Shown in pieces: positions 12,084 through 23,600 of a stretch of DNA of 64,000 bases. This DNA is from Annona cherimola (taxonomy: Eukaryota > Streptophyta > Magnoliopsida > Magnoliales > Annonaceae). The translations under genes were made by a program, and so were the position numbers. The notes under the pieces are model-generated. The model was given only the letters and a program-made list of their open reading frames with translations. It was not told where the DNA came from and did not search any database. Numbering within the stretch: position 1 is the first letter of the stretch; each line of letters begins with the position of its first letter. The stretch lies in the NCBI GenBank assembly GCA_030490835.1, contig CM059972.1, forward strand, positions 41,891,452 through 41,955,451, given 5' to 3'.

Positions 12084-13168
12084 CTTTTTGATTTTTCACA
12101 TATTTGCAATTTACCCCCTCTTGCTTGAGGTGTAAATTTGCAAATGTGTTTTTTTCTAATTTTAAAAGGTGCATGGAGCATTGTGCAGCCCCCTAGGCCT
12201 GCTCCAGCAGCCCTATTGCAGCCCTATTTTTACCTATTTTTTTATTTTTTTAAAATTAATTAATTTAGGCTAAATTAATTCTAGCCATTGATCTTTGATG
12301 AGGATGATCATGGGCCATTGGATCATGCCCCAAAAGTCCATGCTCTAGCAGCAATTGCAGGCTTTGCATTAATTTTATTTAATTAAAATTAATCAAAGTC
12401 AAATGCCATTAATGAAAAAGTAAAGTTACTTTTTCCATTTTCAAATGACATTTAATCTTGACCCTTAATTCATGATCTTTGATTAATCTTGGACCATTCA
12501 TCATATCCATCATCATATCTTGGCCACCCATAAAATTTTTTATCTTGATCCGATGTCCGGATTGCAAGATATGAATTTTTCTTCATTTTCTTCAAAAATC
12601 AATTAAAAATCCGAAAATTCATATTTTAATCCAAAAAAACATTTTTGTCCTGTAGTGAGAAGCTTCCTGTTTCGTCTTTTATGATTAAGTTAATCCAAAG
12701 TGATTAACTTAACATATTTCCTTAATCCCACGTTTACTATTCACATTTCACTATTCACGTGCATTATTCACGTGCACTATTCATCCGAATTTCCTGCATA
12801 AGTATTTTAACCTTCATTTCCATATATTTCATATCCATCAATATATATTTCTCAAATATATTACCCAGGGTTTACAATCCTAGGATTTTGTACACGTCTC
12901 AAAGATCAGGGTTCCACAATTTTGGAGTTTAAAACTCAAAATGGAAAGCTCAAATCAACACATGAACTTACTTATTTGATGCAAACCAAACCCTAATCAC
13001 TTGAGATGGATTTCTTCTCCCTTTTTCCCTTCTTTTTCCCTTCGTTTTTCTTTCTATTTTCTTCCTTCTTGGCTGGGCTAGAGCTGGACGTGAGCTGCTG
13101 TTCTTAGGGGAGAAGATTTCAGCACTTAGAAAAATTTCCAAGCCCCATCTCACATGACTAAGCACTCC

Positions 13169-13175
13169 TTTTATA
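13169..13175 (-). promoter_or_regulatory. TATA box of LTR R1
   Basis: TATAAAA on the minus strand, upstream of a GA-rich leader (13010-13080 in the plus view is CT-rich). R2 has the same arrangement at 33767. Confidence 0.5.
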
Positions 13176-14082
13176 GGGTTGGATTAATACAGCTGTGGGC
13201 CCCACTTTGGAGCTGATTTTCCACACCATTAAATGTAAGTTTATCCCCCTAATGTGCTGGACAATTTACAGCCTAGTAAATTAATTTTTACCATTTTTCT
13301 TAAATGCAAAAATCTGCTTAAATCCTCACCATACAGCTGTCCGTTGATCACGTCCCTAGTTGCTTCCCATTTCCAAATTTTTTTCCATTTTTTTCAACCC
13401 AAATTTAAGGGTAAATTTTACTCCTCATTAAACTTTAATTTATGCATTAATTCGGCATAAAAAAATTAGCAAAAATGGCAACAATCAGCACATCATGCAC
13501 GTCCAACTCTACCCATGCTGTCCACGTTTTTTCCCCTTCAATGCAGCTGCATTTCGTAATTTTTTTGTAGGGAATTTTGCATGATTAAATGCACATTCCA
13601 ATGTCCCTACATGTCAGCTGCATGTGTGCATATTTTATAAAATAAAAATTTAAAAATAAACAGCAGCAACAGCCCATGGACGTCCCCATATTGCCACATA
13701 CCCTATGCTCATTTTGAGCACTTTCTAGCTTCATCATGGTGGACATTCATTGTTGGATAATGCTTGGATTTTTATGTTTTATAATATTGCATAAAATACC
13801 CTGAAAATGATCTGCATTAGACACCTATTTTTCCATTAAAAGCATTCATTTATTCCATGTACTCTAGCATTTAATACATGATACTCCTGAGGTGCAAAAG
13901 TCAACCATGCTCACCTTTTTAAATGCAGGTATTTTTCCAACTGTTGGAAACATGTGGAAAATAAGCCAAGTCTATATTTTGATGATTAACAAATCAATTT
14001 GAGTAAGTTTTGGTTACTAACATGTTTGTGGAAATGATTAAAGGTTATACAAATGAAGAGAATGAAGCATGGCAAGTCAAGT

Positions 14083-14400
14083 CGAATTCCAAGTCGACTC
14101 AGGCATCGACTTAAGCCAAGTCGATCCCCAAGTCGACTCCAGCAGCGACTTCAAAATGTCATTTCCTTCCAGAGTTGAAATCAAGAATGAGAGTTGCCGA
14201 AGTCGCATCCCAAGTCGACTCCGCTTGCGACTTGGGTGAAGTCGTAGACCAAGTCGACTCCAGCATCGACTTCGAAACGTCATTTCCTTCCAGAGTTGAA
14301 ATCGAGAACGAGAGCTGCCGAAGTCGTATCCCAAGTCGACTCCGCATGCGACTTGGGTGAAGTCGCAGACTAAGTCGACTCCAGCTTCGACTCCAGTGCG
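14083..14400 (+). repeat. GTCGAC palindrome block with a 121-bp tandem duplication
   Basis: Repeated units pair AAGTCGCA-like arms with TGCGACTT-like arms around AAGTCGACTCC. A 121-bp stretch beginning 'gtcatttccttccagagttg' occurs twice (14158 and 14279), each copy with two palindrome units. Confidence 0.85.
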
Positions 14401-14975
14401 GAACTTGCAGATCAAGATGACTCAATGATAGATTCAAGTGAAGATGAAGGCCAAGACGACTCAAACACTCAAATGAAGATCAAAGCAAAAAGGGTTGCAC
14501 GAATTCATCATGTTGGATCATGAATACTTACTTGGACATCTTCCATGCATTCCAAGATTCAAGTACTCAAGAACTCAAGAAAAAAAATCCAAGGTTTTCA
14601 AAGTAAATAATCATACAGTGTTCCAAAGAGACATAAATCAAGAGAATAACATCAATATGAAGAAAATCAAGTGATTAAAGTCATCTCCGAAGATTTCAAG
14701 TTCAACTAGCAAGCTGAAGAAGTGAAGTCGCACTCGAAGTTAACTTCACCCGCGACTTGGGTCAAGTCGAGGACCAAGTTGACCCAGACTGAAACTTGAA
14801 GAAGTTGCGGAAAGCCAAAGTCGCACCCGAAGTCAACTCCATCTGCGACTTGGGTGAAGTCGCACCCGAAGACGACTCCACCTGCGACTTGGGTCGCAAC
14901 GGTCGAAAATTTTTCGAACGTTGGCGCATTAAATGCGTGCCACCTACTTCCAAACGTTCGGATTCCCTCGCAAAT

Positions 14976-14982
14976 TATATAA
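14976..14982 (+). promoter_or_regulatory. TATA box of solo SIRE LTR
   Basis: TATATAA ~80 bp after the second palindrome block, at the same place as the TATA boxes in the other SIRE LTRs. Confidence 0.6.
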
Positions 14983-16384
14983 GGCATTCAATATGAACGT
15001 GGAGGGTAGCTGAGAATTCATTGAATGAGCATAACTCCCATCTTCAAGAGCATTAAGTGATCAAGCCATCATATAGAAGAAGAACCTTGCTTCCAAACTG
15101 CCAAGAGCTGGTTGCTGAATCTTTAAGCCTACACTACAAGTTCTTCTCTGCGCCAAATCTGCCTCTACACAGTTAGTAACGTGTAGAAACTCTCTTTTAC
15201 TTTTACTTGTTGTATTGAACTTGATTTAGTTTGGGTAACTAAGATCAAGTGTAAGCAAAGTAGTGTGTGATTGGAGTGGAACTCGTCACCTACTTGTGCT
15301 GTGTATTGTTGATGCCCCTTAGAGCTGGAATCTAGAAGAGAGCAGTGGCTCTAGTTGTATTTGTAAAATACATAGTGGAACCCAAGTCACAAGAGGTGTG
15401 AGCTTGGAAGAGTGGAGTAGGGAAGGTTGCCCGAACCACTATAAAATCTTGTTTGTTGATATTTATTTCTGCTCTCTTTACTATATTTCTTTCCATTTGT
15501 TTCTTCATAAAAGGGGACTAGATTAATCCGAGGTAAAGTTTCTGTTTAAGTTGAAAATTTTAAATACCCAATTCACCCCTCCCCTCTTGGGTAATTGCCA
15601 TTATTCGGGACCAACACCAACATGTTATGCTTAATCCAAACCTTCCAAAATTTTAATCTCATAATTTCATTCAACCGTTTCAATTTTCATCTCAATCCGA
15701 TTTTCCTAGCTCAAGTTATAGCCGTTTGAAGTTAACGGTTGGATTTGTGATATGATCAATAAATCATTTCACTAATTTCATTAAGGATTTTCATAACCCA
15801 ATAATTCCATAAAACCAAGCCCAACTTTATCAACCTCTATCTCAAATTTCACTTGAATCCGCCTTACAGACGTTGAGTTATGAATTTTCTAGTGTTTTTC
15901 CACTTAACTTGACAATTATCATTTAAATTCTCATAATTCATATTAAATAATGGAAAATGATTATCTATTTTAGTCTACATTTTAGTCCACATTTGCATAT
16001 CATTTCTTACCTTTCCTTAGATACTCAGGTCCACGACCTCTTGAGCTTCCTGGTACCTGTCTAAGGTTTGGGAAAATAAACGTGAGTGATAACTCAATAA
16101 GTAAGCATTTTGGGGCAAGAATTTCCTTTAAAACATTCTCATAAACATCTTGAACACTTTTTTTTCATAAGGCCATTTGTATGTCCTAATACATTTTCAT
16201 ATAATCCTTTGTTCATGAGGACAATTCTATGTCCTAGAATATTTTCATAGACATCCATTCTTAAAACCATTTACAAGCCACGTCTGGGCTTGTTAAGGCA
16301 AAACAATGTGTTTTACTCTCTTTAAGTAATTTTCTTTGGTCTTGTGTGAACATTTATAATGTTCAAAGACATTTACATAAAATC

Positions 16385-16690
16385 TTCTTTTGCCAATGGA
16401 TATTTATACTTCCAAAACATTTTTTCATCATAAAATGCTTTAGCCAAGGGACATTTGATGTCCCAAAACATCTTTGACATTAACTTTCTTTGGCAATGGA
16501 CATTTATATGTCCTAAAATATTTTTTACATAAACTCTTTGGCAATGGACATTTATATGTCCTAAAATATTTTTCACATAAACTCTTTGGCAAAGGACATT
16601 CTCATGTCCAAAATTATTTTTCATGCAAGCACTTTGGCAATGGACAGTCTCATGTTCATAAACACTTTTCACATAAATCCTTTTCATAAT
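16385..16690 (-). repeat. 48-bp minisatellite with GGACAT...ATGTCC palindromes
   Basis: Units contain 'ggcaatggacatttatatgtcc' or variants. The ggcaa(t/a)gga start recurs at ~16492, 16540, 16588 and 16636, exactly 48 bp apart, with weaker copies on the left. Most units contain the inverted repeat GGACAT/ATGTCC. Confidence 0.85.
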
Positions 16691-17315
16691 CCCCATCTTG
16701 GGGTTTGTTTATAGCAAACAAGATATAAAACTTATTTTGTAATCCCCATTTTGGGGCTCGTTAGAGCAACAAGACACATAAAGCATTTTTCGTATAAACC
16801 CTTTTTTATAATCCCCGTCTTGGGGCTTGTTTATAGCAAACAAGGCATAAAACACATAATCCACTTTCATGAAAGCATTTGCATAGAAAATGTTTTCTTT
16901 TATCCTTGTTATTTATACCTTTTTGTATTAAACACCCTATTATGGCTCATAAAATCCCATGTAGGATAACTTTTCGTATAAACGCTTTTATGTCCCAATT
17001 CTTGGGGTTTTCAAAGGCAAAATATATGCAAATGCATTTCTCCCAATCCAGTAGTGACACTTAGCCAGTAATCATTCTACCTTTTAGAAGAGAATCCATC
17101 ATTAACAACGCGCTAGCCAAGCGACTGTTCCATCATCTTCTCCTATCTCCGGGAGGGCACTGCTGGCTTCCTGCCATCCCTTAAAGACTTGGCCATATGT
17201 ACAGTGGGTCTCGGTCTATCTCCGACCGTACTCTACAACCGACCTATTTCGTATATTGGTGCACCATACATTATCATCATAAATGTTCATATGCTAGCAT
17301 AATCTCATAAAACAT

Positions 17316-17460
17316 CACAAACCGTAGTCTGTGTGATTTAAAGTATCACAGACTGCAGCCCGTGTCCTTTAAAAAATCTTGAAAAAACATCACAGACTGT
17401 AGTCTGCGTCCTTTTTAAATCATTTTGGAAAAAGAACATCACGGACAGCAGTCCGCGTCA
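17316..17460 (-). repeat. Series of CACAGACTGnAGTCTGTG palindromes
   Basis: Four successive units (near 17316, 17348, 17391 and 17440) are perfect or near-perfect 18-bp palindromes. The fourth has changed both arms together (cacggacagcagtccgcg). R3 has the same series. Confidence 0.8.
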
Positions 17461-17914
17461 ACTTGTACAGTGAGCGCACCCACTTTAAACAAGTTATCAT
17501 TTGAAATCTAGTTTTAGGATGACCTTCCTTAAATTCTTTTTAAAATATTTTGAGTAAGACATTTTGATAAGCGTTTGAAATGCTTGAGAAAATAATAGAT
17601 CTTAAAATCCTTATGATAAAGAAACTTCAAAGATTTCGGATTTTCAAGAATAAACCACGTATTTTCCTAGCATTTTCTTGGTTTTCATTTCGGGACCTTT
17701 CGCTCACAAAGGTTATGCAATTGTACCATCTGCTTCTCAACCACCCTGATATGAAATCCTCGTCCACATATCTATCTTGTCATTTTTGTTGGAAATAATG
17801 TTTAAAACAAAATAAAATTGACCAAAGCATGAGTTTTGATGATTAACAAAGTCAAATTTTAGTATAAAGTGATTACTAATGATTATGTTGAATGCCTTAA
17901 GGAATGAAATCAGC

Positions 17915-18215
17915 CAAGTCGATTCCCAAGTCGACTTAGGGTGAAGTCGATCCCAAAGTCGACTCCACCTTCGACCTCAAACGAAACCTCATGGCCAGAG
18001 TTGAAATTGGAAGGAGAGCAGCTGAAGTCGCAGGCCAAGTCGACTCCACTTGCGACTTGGAAGCCAAGTCGCAGACGAAGTCGACTCCAGCATCGACTTG
18101 GAGATGCATAGTTCTTTCCAGAGTTGATTTTGGGACAGAACATTCCGAAGTCGCAGTCGAAGTCGACTCCGGTTTGCGACTTGGGCGAAGTCGCAGACGA
18201 AGTCGACCCCAAGAT
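17915..18215 (+). repeat. GTCGAC palindrome block 1 (SIRE-2 5' LTR)
   Basis: Six GTCGAC centres. A typical unit has arm AAGTCGCA, then AAGTCGACTCCA, then arm TGCGACTT. The outer arms are exact reverse complements and the centre is itself a palindrome. Confidence 0.88.
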
Positions 18216-18429
18216 CGACTTGAGGTTTTCAAAGTTCAAGACACAAGTTCAAGCTCATTCTCAAGATGAACAGTAATACAAAAAGGTGCATACAAGTTTT
18301 CAAGCTCTTCAAGATTCACAAGGTTTACAAAATATGAAACCAATCCAGAATGAAAATAATTTAAGGAAAGAAACTAAGCAAGCTAGAGGAGAATCAAACA
18401 AGGATCAAACTGATTTGGCACAAGAACTA

Positions 18430-18645
18430 GTAAAGTCGCAACCCAAGTCGACTCCAAGATCGACTTGAGGTCAAGTCGCACTCCAAGTCGACTCCGAAAT
18501 CGACTTAAGGCCAAGTCTGAAACCAAGTCGACCCAGAACTCAGACTTGGAAATTGGAGAGCAGCCGAAGTCGCACACGAAGTCGACTCCAGCATGCGACT
18601 TGGGCGAAGTCGCAGACGAAGTCGACTCCACCTGCGACTTGGGAA
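18430..18645 (+). repeat. GTCGAC palindrome block 2 (SIRE-2 5' LTR)
   Basis: Five GTCGAC centres flanked by AAGTCGCA/TGCGACTT or AAGTCTGA/CAGACTT arms. It ends ~70 bp upstream of the TATA box. Confidence 0.88.
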
Positions 18646-18716
18646 AGTAACGTTCGAACGTTGGAACATTTATTGCGCGCCAACCACTTGTATAACGGTC
18701 AAATTCTTCCTTCCTC

Positions 18717-18724
18717 TATATATA
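18717..18724 (+). promoter_or_regulatory. TATA box, SIRE-2 5' LTR
   Basis: TATATATA downstream of palindrome block 2. Its 3' LTR counterpart at 27171-27178 reads TATATGTA, and SIRE-3 has TATAAAA at the same site. Confidence 0.65.
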
Positions 18725-19075
18725 GACACTCAAGCAAACGTGGTTAGAGACAATATAGAGTCTAAAAAGAGAAAAGAAGTGCAAGCAAGAGCTCCTATTT
18801 GCTTTTCTCTAAACTTGAGTGATCTATACACTTTCAAAGGAAGAACGAGCTTCAAAGTTGCAAGTAGCTTCAACGAAACACAACCGGTTGCTTCTACAGA
18901 TTCTTCCTCAAGCTGAAACTTTCCTACACAACTCAGTAAAGTGTAGATCTTCCTTATTTTTCATATTATTGTTTGTTCTTGGTGCTTGGTTTGAGTTTGG
19001 TGTAACAAACCAAGACGTTGCAAGTAGAGTTGTGATTGGAGTGTAACTCATCATCTACTTGTGTCAATTGTATAA

Positions 19076-19175
19076 GCCCCCTAGAGCTAGAATCTAGAAG
19101 AGAGCATAGGCTCTGATTGTATATGCCCCCTAGAGCTAGAATCTAGAAGAGAGCGGAGACTCTAAGTGTATTCGC
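19076..19175 (+). repeat. 49-bp tandem duplication in the SIRE-2 LTR
   Basis: The unit 'gccccctagagctagaatct' begins at 19076 and 19125. The same doubling occurs in the 3' LTR (27529-27625) and in SIRE-3 (55946-56040). The solo SIRE LTR has one copy. Confidence 0.85.
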
Positions 19176-19430
19176 AGAATACATAGTGGAACCCAAGTCA
19201 CAACGGTGTGTGAGCTTGGAAGAGTGGAGTAGGAAAAGGTTGCCTGAACCACTATAAATCTTGCCTACTGTTTTACTTTATTGCTTTCATTATCTCATTG
19301 CTCTCTATTTGTTTCAATCAAGGGGATTAAGCTTTCTAGGGGTTAAGTTTTTAATTTACCGTAAGAAATTTATAAGAACCCAATTCACCCCTCCCCTCTT
19401 GGGTTTTTCCATTAACTCGGGACCAACAAG

Positions 19431-19442
19431 TGGTATCAAAGC
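19431..19442 (+). promoter_or_regulatory. Primer binding site of SIRE-2
   Basis: TGGTATCAAAGC, two bases after the LTR. It differs at one base from TGGTATCAGAGC, the complement of the initiator methionine tRNA 3' end and the usual plant copia primer site. Confidence 0.88.
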
Positions 19443-19476
19443 AGGTCTTTGAGCTTACCAAAGAGATCTTATTGAC

Positions 19477-20601
19477 ATGGCATCCCAATCTACTTCCGTT
19501 CCCGCATTTGCCGAAGGCCAATCCTTTACTAGGCCACCATTGTTTGATGGGAATAATTTTTGATATTGGAAGCTGTGAATGAAACAACTCATCATGGCTA
19601 CCGATATGGACTCTTGGATTGCGATTCAAGATGGTGTGACCTTGCCTATTGATGAAAAAGCTTCTAAATGGACCGATGAGGAAGTGAGAATTGTGAAGAG
19701 CAATGCCAAAGCTATGAATTCACTGTTTTGTGCTCTTACGGCATCCGAATATGATAGAGTATCCTCTTGTCTAACTGCCAAAGAGATATGAGATACATTA
19801 ACCTCCATCTATGAAGGAACTTCTCAAGTCCAAGGGATGAGAAGAAACATTTTGATTGGAGAATTGGAAAATTTTAGGATGCTAGAAACAGAAAATATTT
19901 CTGAAATGTTTGCTAGATTCTCAAAAATTACTAATGCTTTGAAAGGTCTTGGAAAGGCTATATCTAAATCTGAACAGGTTATGAAGATTCTAAGGGCTCT
20001 ACCGGAATCTTGGACTCCAAAGATTACTGCGAAAGAAGAAGCCAAGGACCTTAACACATTGAAGCTAGAGAACCTAATTAGCTCCTTGATGTCACATGAG
20101 CTAATTAAGAAAAGAAATGAAGATTATCACAAAGGCAAAAGAGTAATTGCCTTGAAAGCCGCACAAGACTCGGACGACACCTCATCTTCACAAAATGACG
20201 ATGAAATTGCTCTACTCACAAAACAATTCAGAAAATTTGTGAGGAAAGACAGAAACTTCAGAAATTTTAAAGAAAGAAACTCCAAAGATAAAAAGAAAGA
20301 AATAACAAAATGCTACCGATGTGGCGGTTCGGGACACATGCAAGCCCAATGTCCAACGTCCGAAGAAAACAAGGCAAAGGAACAAAGAAAATATCGAGGC
20401 GACAACAAAAGATTTCAAAGAAACAAAGGAAGAGACATGTACGTAAATGAAGAAGAATCTACAACGAATAGCTCCTCAAGTGAAGAATGCGAAGCAGATT
20501 GTGCAAGAATCTGTTGCATAGAAAACACCGACATATGCTTTGTAGCCACGGAAACCTTGGAGGACCAAGCCACTTCAACGGACTGCACAAGTAGTCAAGA
20601 G
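19477..20601 (+). pseudogene. gag: SIRE-2 gag, three nonsense codons, fused in frame to pol
   Basis: ATG at 19477 matches the SIRE-3 gag start ([15 protein letters not shown]). The capsid region follows, with '[11 protein letters not shown]'-type sequence, then [20 protein letters not shown], then one CCHC knuckle, [14 protein letters not shown]. In-frame stops are TGA at 19561, TGA at 19576 and TGA at 19789. After 20601 the frame passes directly into pol. The C-terminal gag part present in SIRE-3, including a coiled coil and a second CCHC motif, is absent. The absent piece is essentially the 721-bp GT-AG segment of SIRE-3. Confidence 0.88.
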
Positions 20602-23600
20602 GTATGTCTTAAAGCTAAGGCCAATAACGTATGGTTTATGGATAGCGGTTGCTCAAGACATATGACAGGAGAAAAAGGATTATTTCACAAGATCAACCCA
20701 TGTGATGAAGGAACAGTAGCTTTTGGAAATAACGAAAAAGGTAAAATAAAAGGTAAAGGAAATGTCTATGGTATTTCAAATGCATGTATTGAAAATGTTC
20801 TATTTGTTGAAGGACTCAAACACAACCTAATGAGCATTAGTCAACTATGTGATAAAGGATATAAAGTTGTATTTGAATCCTCTATATGTAATGTTATTGA
20901 TGATGACAAGCGCATAATTTTTAGTGGCAAAAGACATGGAAATGTATATTTGGTTTTCCTTGATGACTTAGAAGGAAAATGTCTAATAGCCATAGAAAAT
21001 GATCCATGAAAATGGCATGCAAGGCTTGGACATATAAATATGTCAAATATTAGAACCTTATGGAAAAATAATTTGGTACAAGGCTTACTAAAGCTCAAAT
21101 ATGACAAAGATAAGATTTGTAAAGCCTGCCAACTATCTAAACAACCGAAAATGCCATTTTTGACCAAACAGGAAATCTCAACAACTAGACCACTTGAATT
21201 ACTACATATGGATCTTTATGGGCCATCAGACATTTTAACTCTTGGTGGGAAAAAGTATGTATATGTAATCGTGGATGACTTTTCTAGATTTACTTGGATT
21301 ATATTCTTAACTAGCAAAGATGAAGCATTTTCAATGTTTGTCTCATTTTCAAATTTGGTGCAAAATGAAAAACAAAGTTCAATCATTTCCATTAGAAGTG
21401 ACCATGGTGGTGAATTTGAAAATACTCGATTCATAGAATTTTGCAATGAAAAGGGAATTCACCATACATTTTCTGCACCAAGAACTCCTCAACAAAATGG
21501 AGTTGTTGAAAGGAAAAACCGGACAATTCAAGAAATGGCTAGGACCATGCTAAATGAGAGTAAATTGTCCAAGAGATTTTGGGGTGAAGCTGTAAGTACA
21601 GCTTGTCATGTATTAAACCGAGTTACCATTAGAGCTATATTGAAAAAGACCCCATATGAACTTTGGAAAGGCAGGAAATCAAACATATCATATTTTCATA
21701 CTTTTGGATGTACTTGTTATGTGCTAAACAATGGAAAAATAAATCTGGGAAAACTAGATGCCAAAAGCGATGAAGCTATTTTCTTGGGTTATTCATCAAA
21801 TAGCAAAACATATAGAACTTTCAACAAAAGACATCAAACAATAGAAGAGTCAATACATGTTGTCTTTGATGAATTTAATCAAACTCCGAGAAAGGAGGAT
21901 GAATTAAGTGATGCAGATGATACTAAAGGAAAACAACAAGAACAACCAAAGGAAATCGAGCTCAAGCCAGAAAACTCCATGGAGGAAGAGGTAAGTAAAG
22001 GTAATGATTCTTACAAACCTCCAACTGATTTAAAGTTCAAAAAGGCCCATCCAATTGAGCAAGTCATTGGAAATGTTTATGAAGGGGTAAAAACTAGGAG
22101 ATCAAAGCAAAATATTTGTGGACAATATGCATTTGTGTCAAAAATTGAACCAACCACTATTGAACAAGCTCTTAATGATGAAAGCTGGGTTATTGCAATG
22201 CAAGAAGAGCTAAATCAATTAGAAAGAAATGATGTATGAAATTTAGTTTCTAGACCAAATGGTTATACCATTATTGGTACCAAATGGATATTTAGGAACA
22301 AATTGGACGAAAGCGGACTTGTAATTAGAAACAAGGTTAGATTAGTAGCCAAAGGGTATTCCCAGGAAGAAGGGATTGATTTTGAAGAATCATATGCACC
22401 TGTGGCTAGATTAGAAGCCATACGCATCTTACTAGCATTTGCTTCTCACATGAATTTCAAATTGTTTCAAATGGATGTAAAAAGCGCATTTTTGAATGGA
22501 TACTTGAATGAAGAAGTATATGTTGAACAACCCCCTGGATTTGAAGAAAAGGATCAATCTAAATATGTTTATAAGCTGACCAAAGCATTATATGGACTAA
22601 AACAAGCCCCAAGAGCTTGGTATGAAAGGTTAAATAGATTTTTGATTGATTATGAGTTTCAAAGAGGGAAAGTTGATACTACTTTATTCATCAAATATAA
22701 AAGTAAAAATATCTTAATCGTGCAAATCTATGTGGATGATATAATATTTGGAGCTACTGATGAAACTTTATGCCAAGAATTTTCTAAGATCATGCAGAGC
22801 GAATTTGAAATGAGCATGATGGGAGAACTAAATTTCTTTCTCGGACTACAAATCAAGCAACAAAAGGAAGGGATATTCTTAAATCAGTCCAAATATGTCA
22901 AGGAAATGCTCAAGAAATTTGGAATGCAAACTACAAAAAGGAGCAAATACTCCAATGAGTTCTACAATCAAGATCGACACGGACGAAAACGGTAAATGTA
23001 TCGATCAAAAGCTTTATAGAAGTATGATAGGATCATTGTTGTATTTAACTGCTTCTAGACCAGATATTTTGTTTAGTGTTTGTATGTGTTCTAGATTCCG
23101 AGCATGTCCTAAGGAATCACATCTATTGGATGTAAAAAGAATTTTCATATATTTGATAAATACTACTAATCTTGGACTATGGTATCAAAAAGGGTCAACA
23201 TTTGACTTAATCGGCTATTCAGATGCGGATTTTGCCGGCTACAAAGTAGATAGAAAAAGCACTAGTGGAACCTGTCAATTTCTTGGAAATATGTTGGTTT
23301 CATGGTACTCAAGGAAACAAACCAGTGTTGCCCTATCCACTGCGGAAGCCGAATATATAGCCGCCGGAAGCTGTTGTGCCCAACTACTTTGGATGAAACA
23401 ACAATTGAAAGATTATGACATTGATTATTTCAATATTCCTATTAGATGTGATAATACAAGTGCTATATGTTTGACTAAGAATCCACTACTGCATTCAAGA
23501 ACCAAGCATATAGATGTAAGACATCACTTTATTAGAGAACATGTTGAAAATCATGATATTTGTTTAGAATATGTGAAAATTGAAGATCAAATTGCTGATA

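Larger units (their letters stand above)
9936..12918 (-). repeat. Solo LTR (~3.0 kb) inside R1
   Basis: Starts TGTGGCGCCCC and ends GGGTTCCACA (plus-strand view). Read on the minus strand it begins TGTGGAACCCTGATCTTTGAG and resembles the LTR at 46763. The flanks are ATTTC before and ATTTT after, a 5-bp target duplication with one change. No internal domain is present, so it is a solo LTR formed by LTR-LTR recombination. Confidence 0.8.
13942..15616 (+). mobile_element. Solo LTR of a SIRE-type Ty1/copia element
   Basis: Starts TGTTGGAAAC and ends GGGACCAACA, the termini of the other SIRE LTRs here. It is flanked by the perfect 5-bp duplication CCAAC (13937-13941 and 15617-15621). It contains the GTCGAC palindrome blocks (six intact GTCGAC in 14083-14400; a second block 14725-14895 with altered centres), a TATA box and the 'cacccctcccctcttgggt' end block. 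It has only one copy of the CCCCTTAGAGCTGGAATCTAG unit that is doubled in the other copies. Confidence 0.9.
7527..15980 (-). repeat. Minus-strand Ty3-type LTR R1, split by two insertions
   Basis: Begins TGTGGCGCCCC, the reverse complement of the family's LTR end, followed by the conserved U5 block (cctcgggatcgtattgattgg). Its own sequence is 7527-9935, 12919-13941 and 15617-~15980, about 3.8 kb. The last part matches the end region of R2 near 34190-34240, but the expected GGGTATTACA/GGGTATCACA terminus is missing. R1 therefore seems to be cut by a deletion joining it to R2. R4 (51671) is a close relative. I see no coding region. Confidence 0.7.
17787..19428 (+). repeat. 5' LTR of SIRE-2
   Basis: TGTTGG...CCAACA. 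It holds 11 GTCGAC sites in two blocks, a TATA box at 18717 and a doubled CCCCCTAGAGCTAGAATCTAG unit. It ends with the C-rich 'cacccctcccctcttgggt' block just before the primer site. Confidence 0.92.

Noticed and set aside
14083..14400. Regularly spaced palindromic repeats resembling a CRISPR array
   Set aside because: The DNA is plant LTR sequence, spacers are related rather than unique, and no cas genes exist. The resemblance is superficial.
17910..18650. Open frames of 60-110 codons on both strands in the GTCGAC blocks (also 14077-14464, 26344-27137, 53847-55079)
   Set aside because: They translate to low-complexity Arg/Ser/Asp repeats, arise from the palindromic units, and lie in U3 upstream of the TATA box. 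They are not genes.
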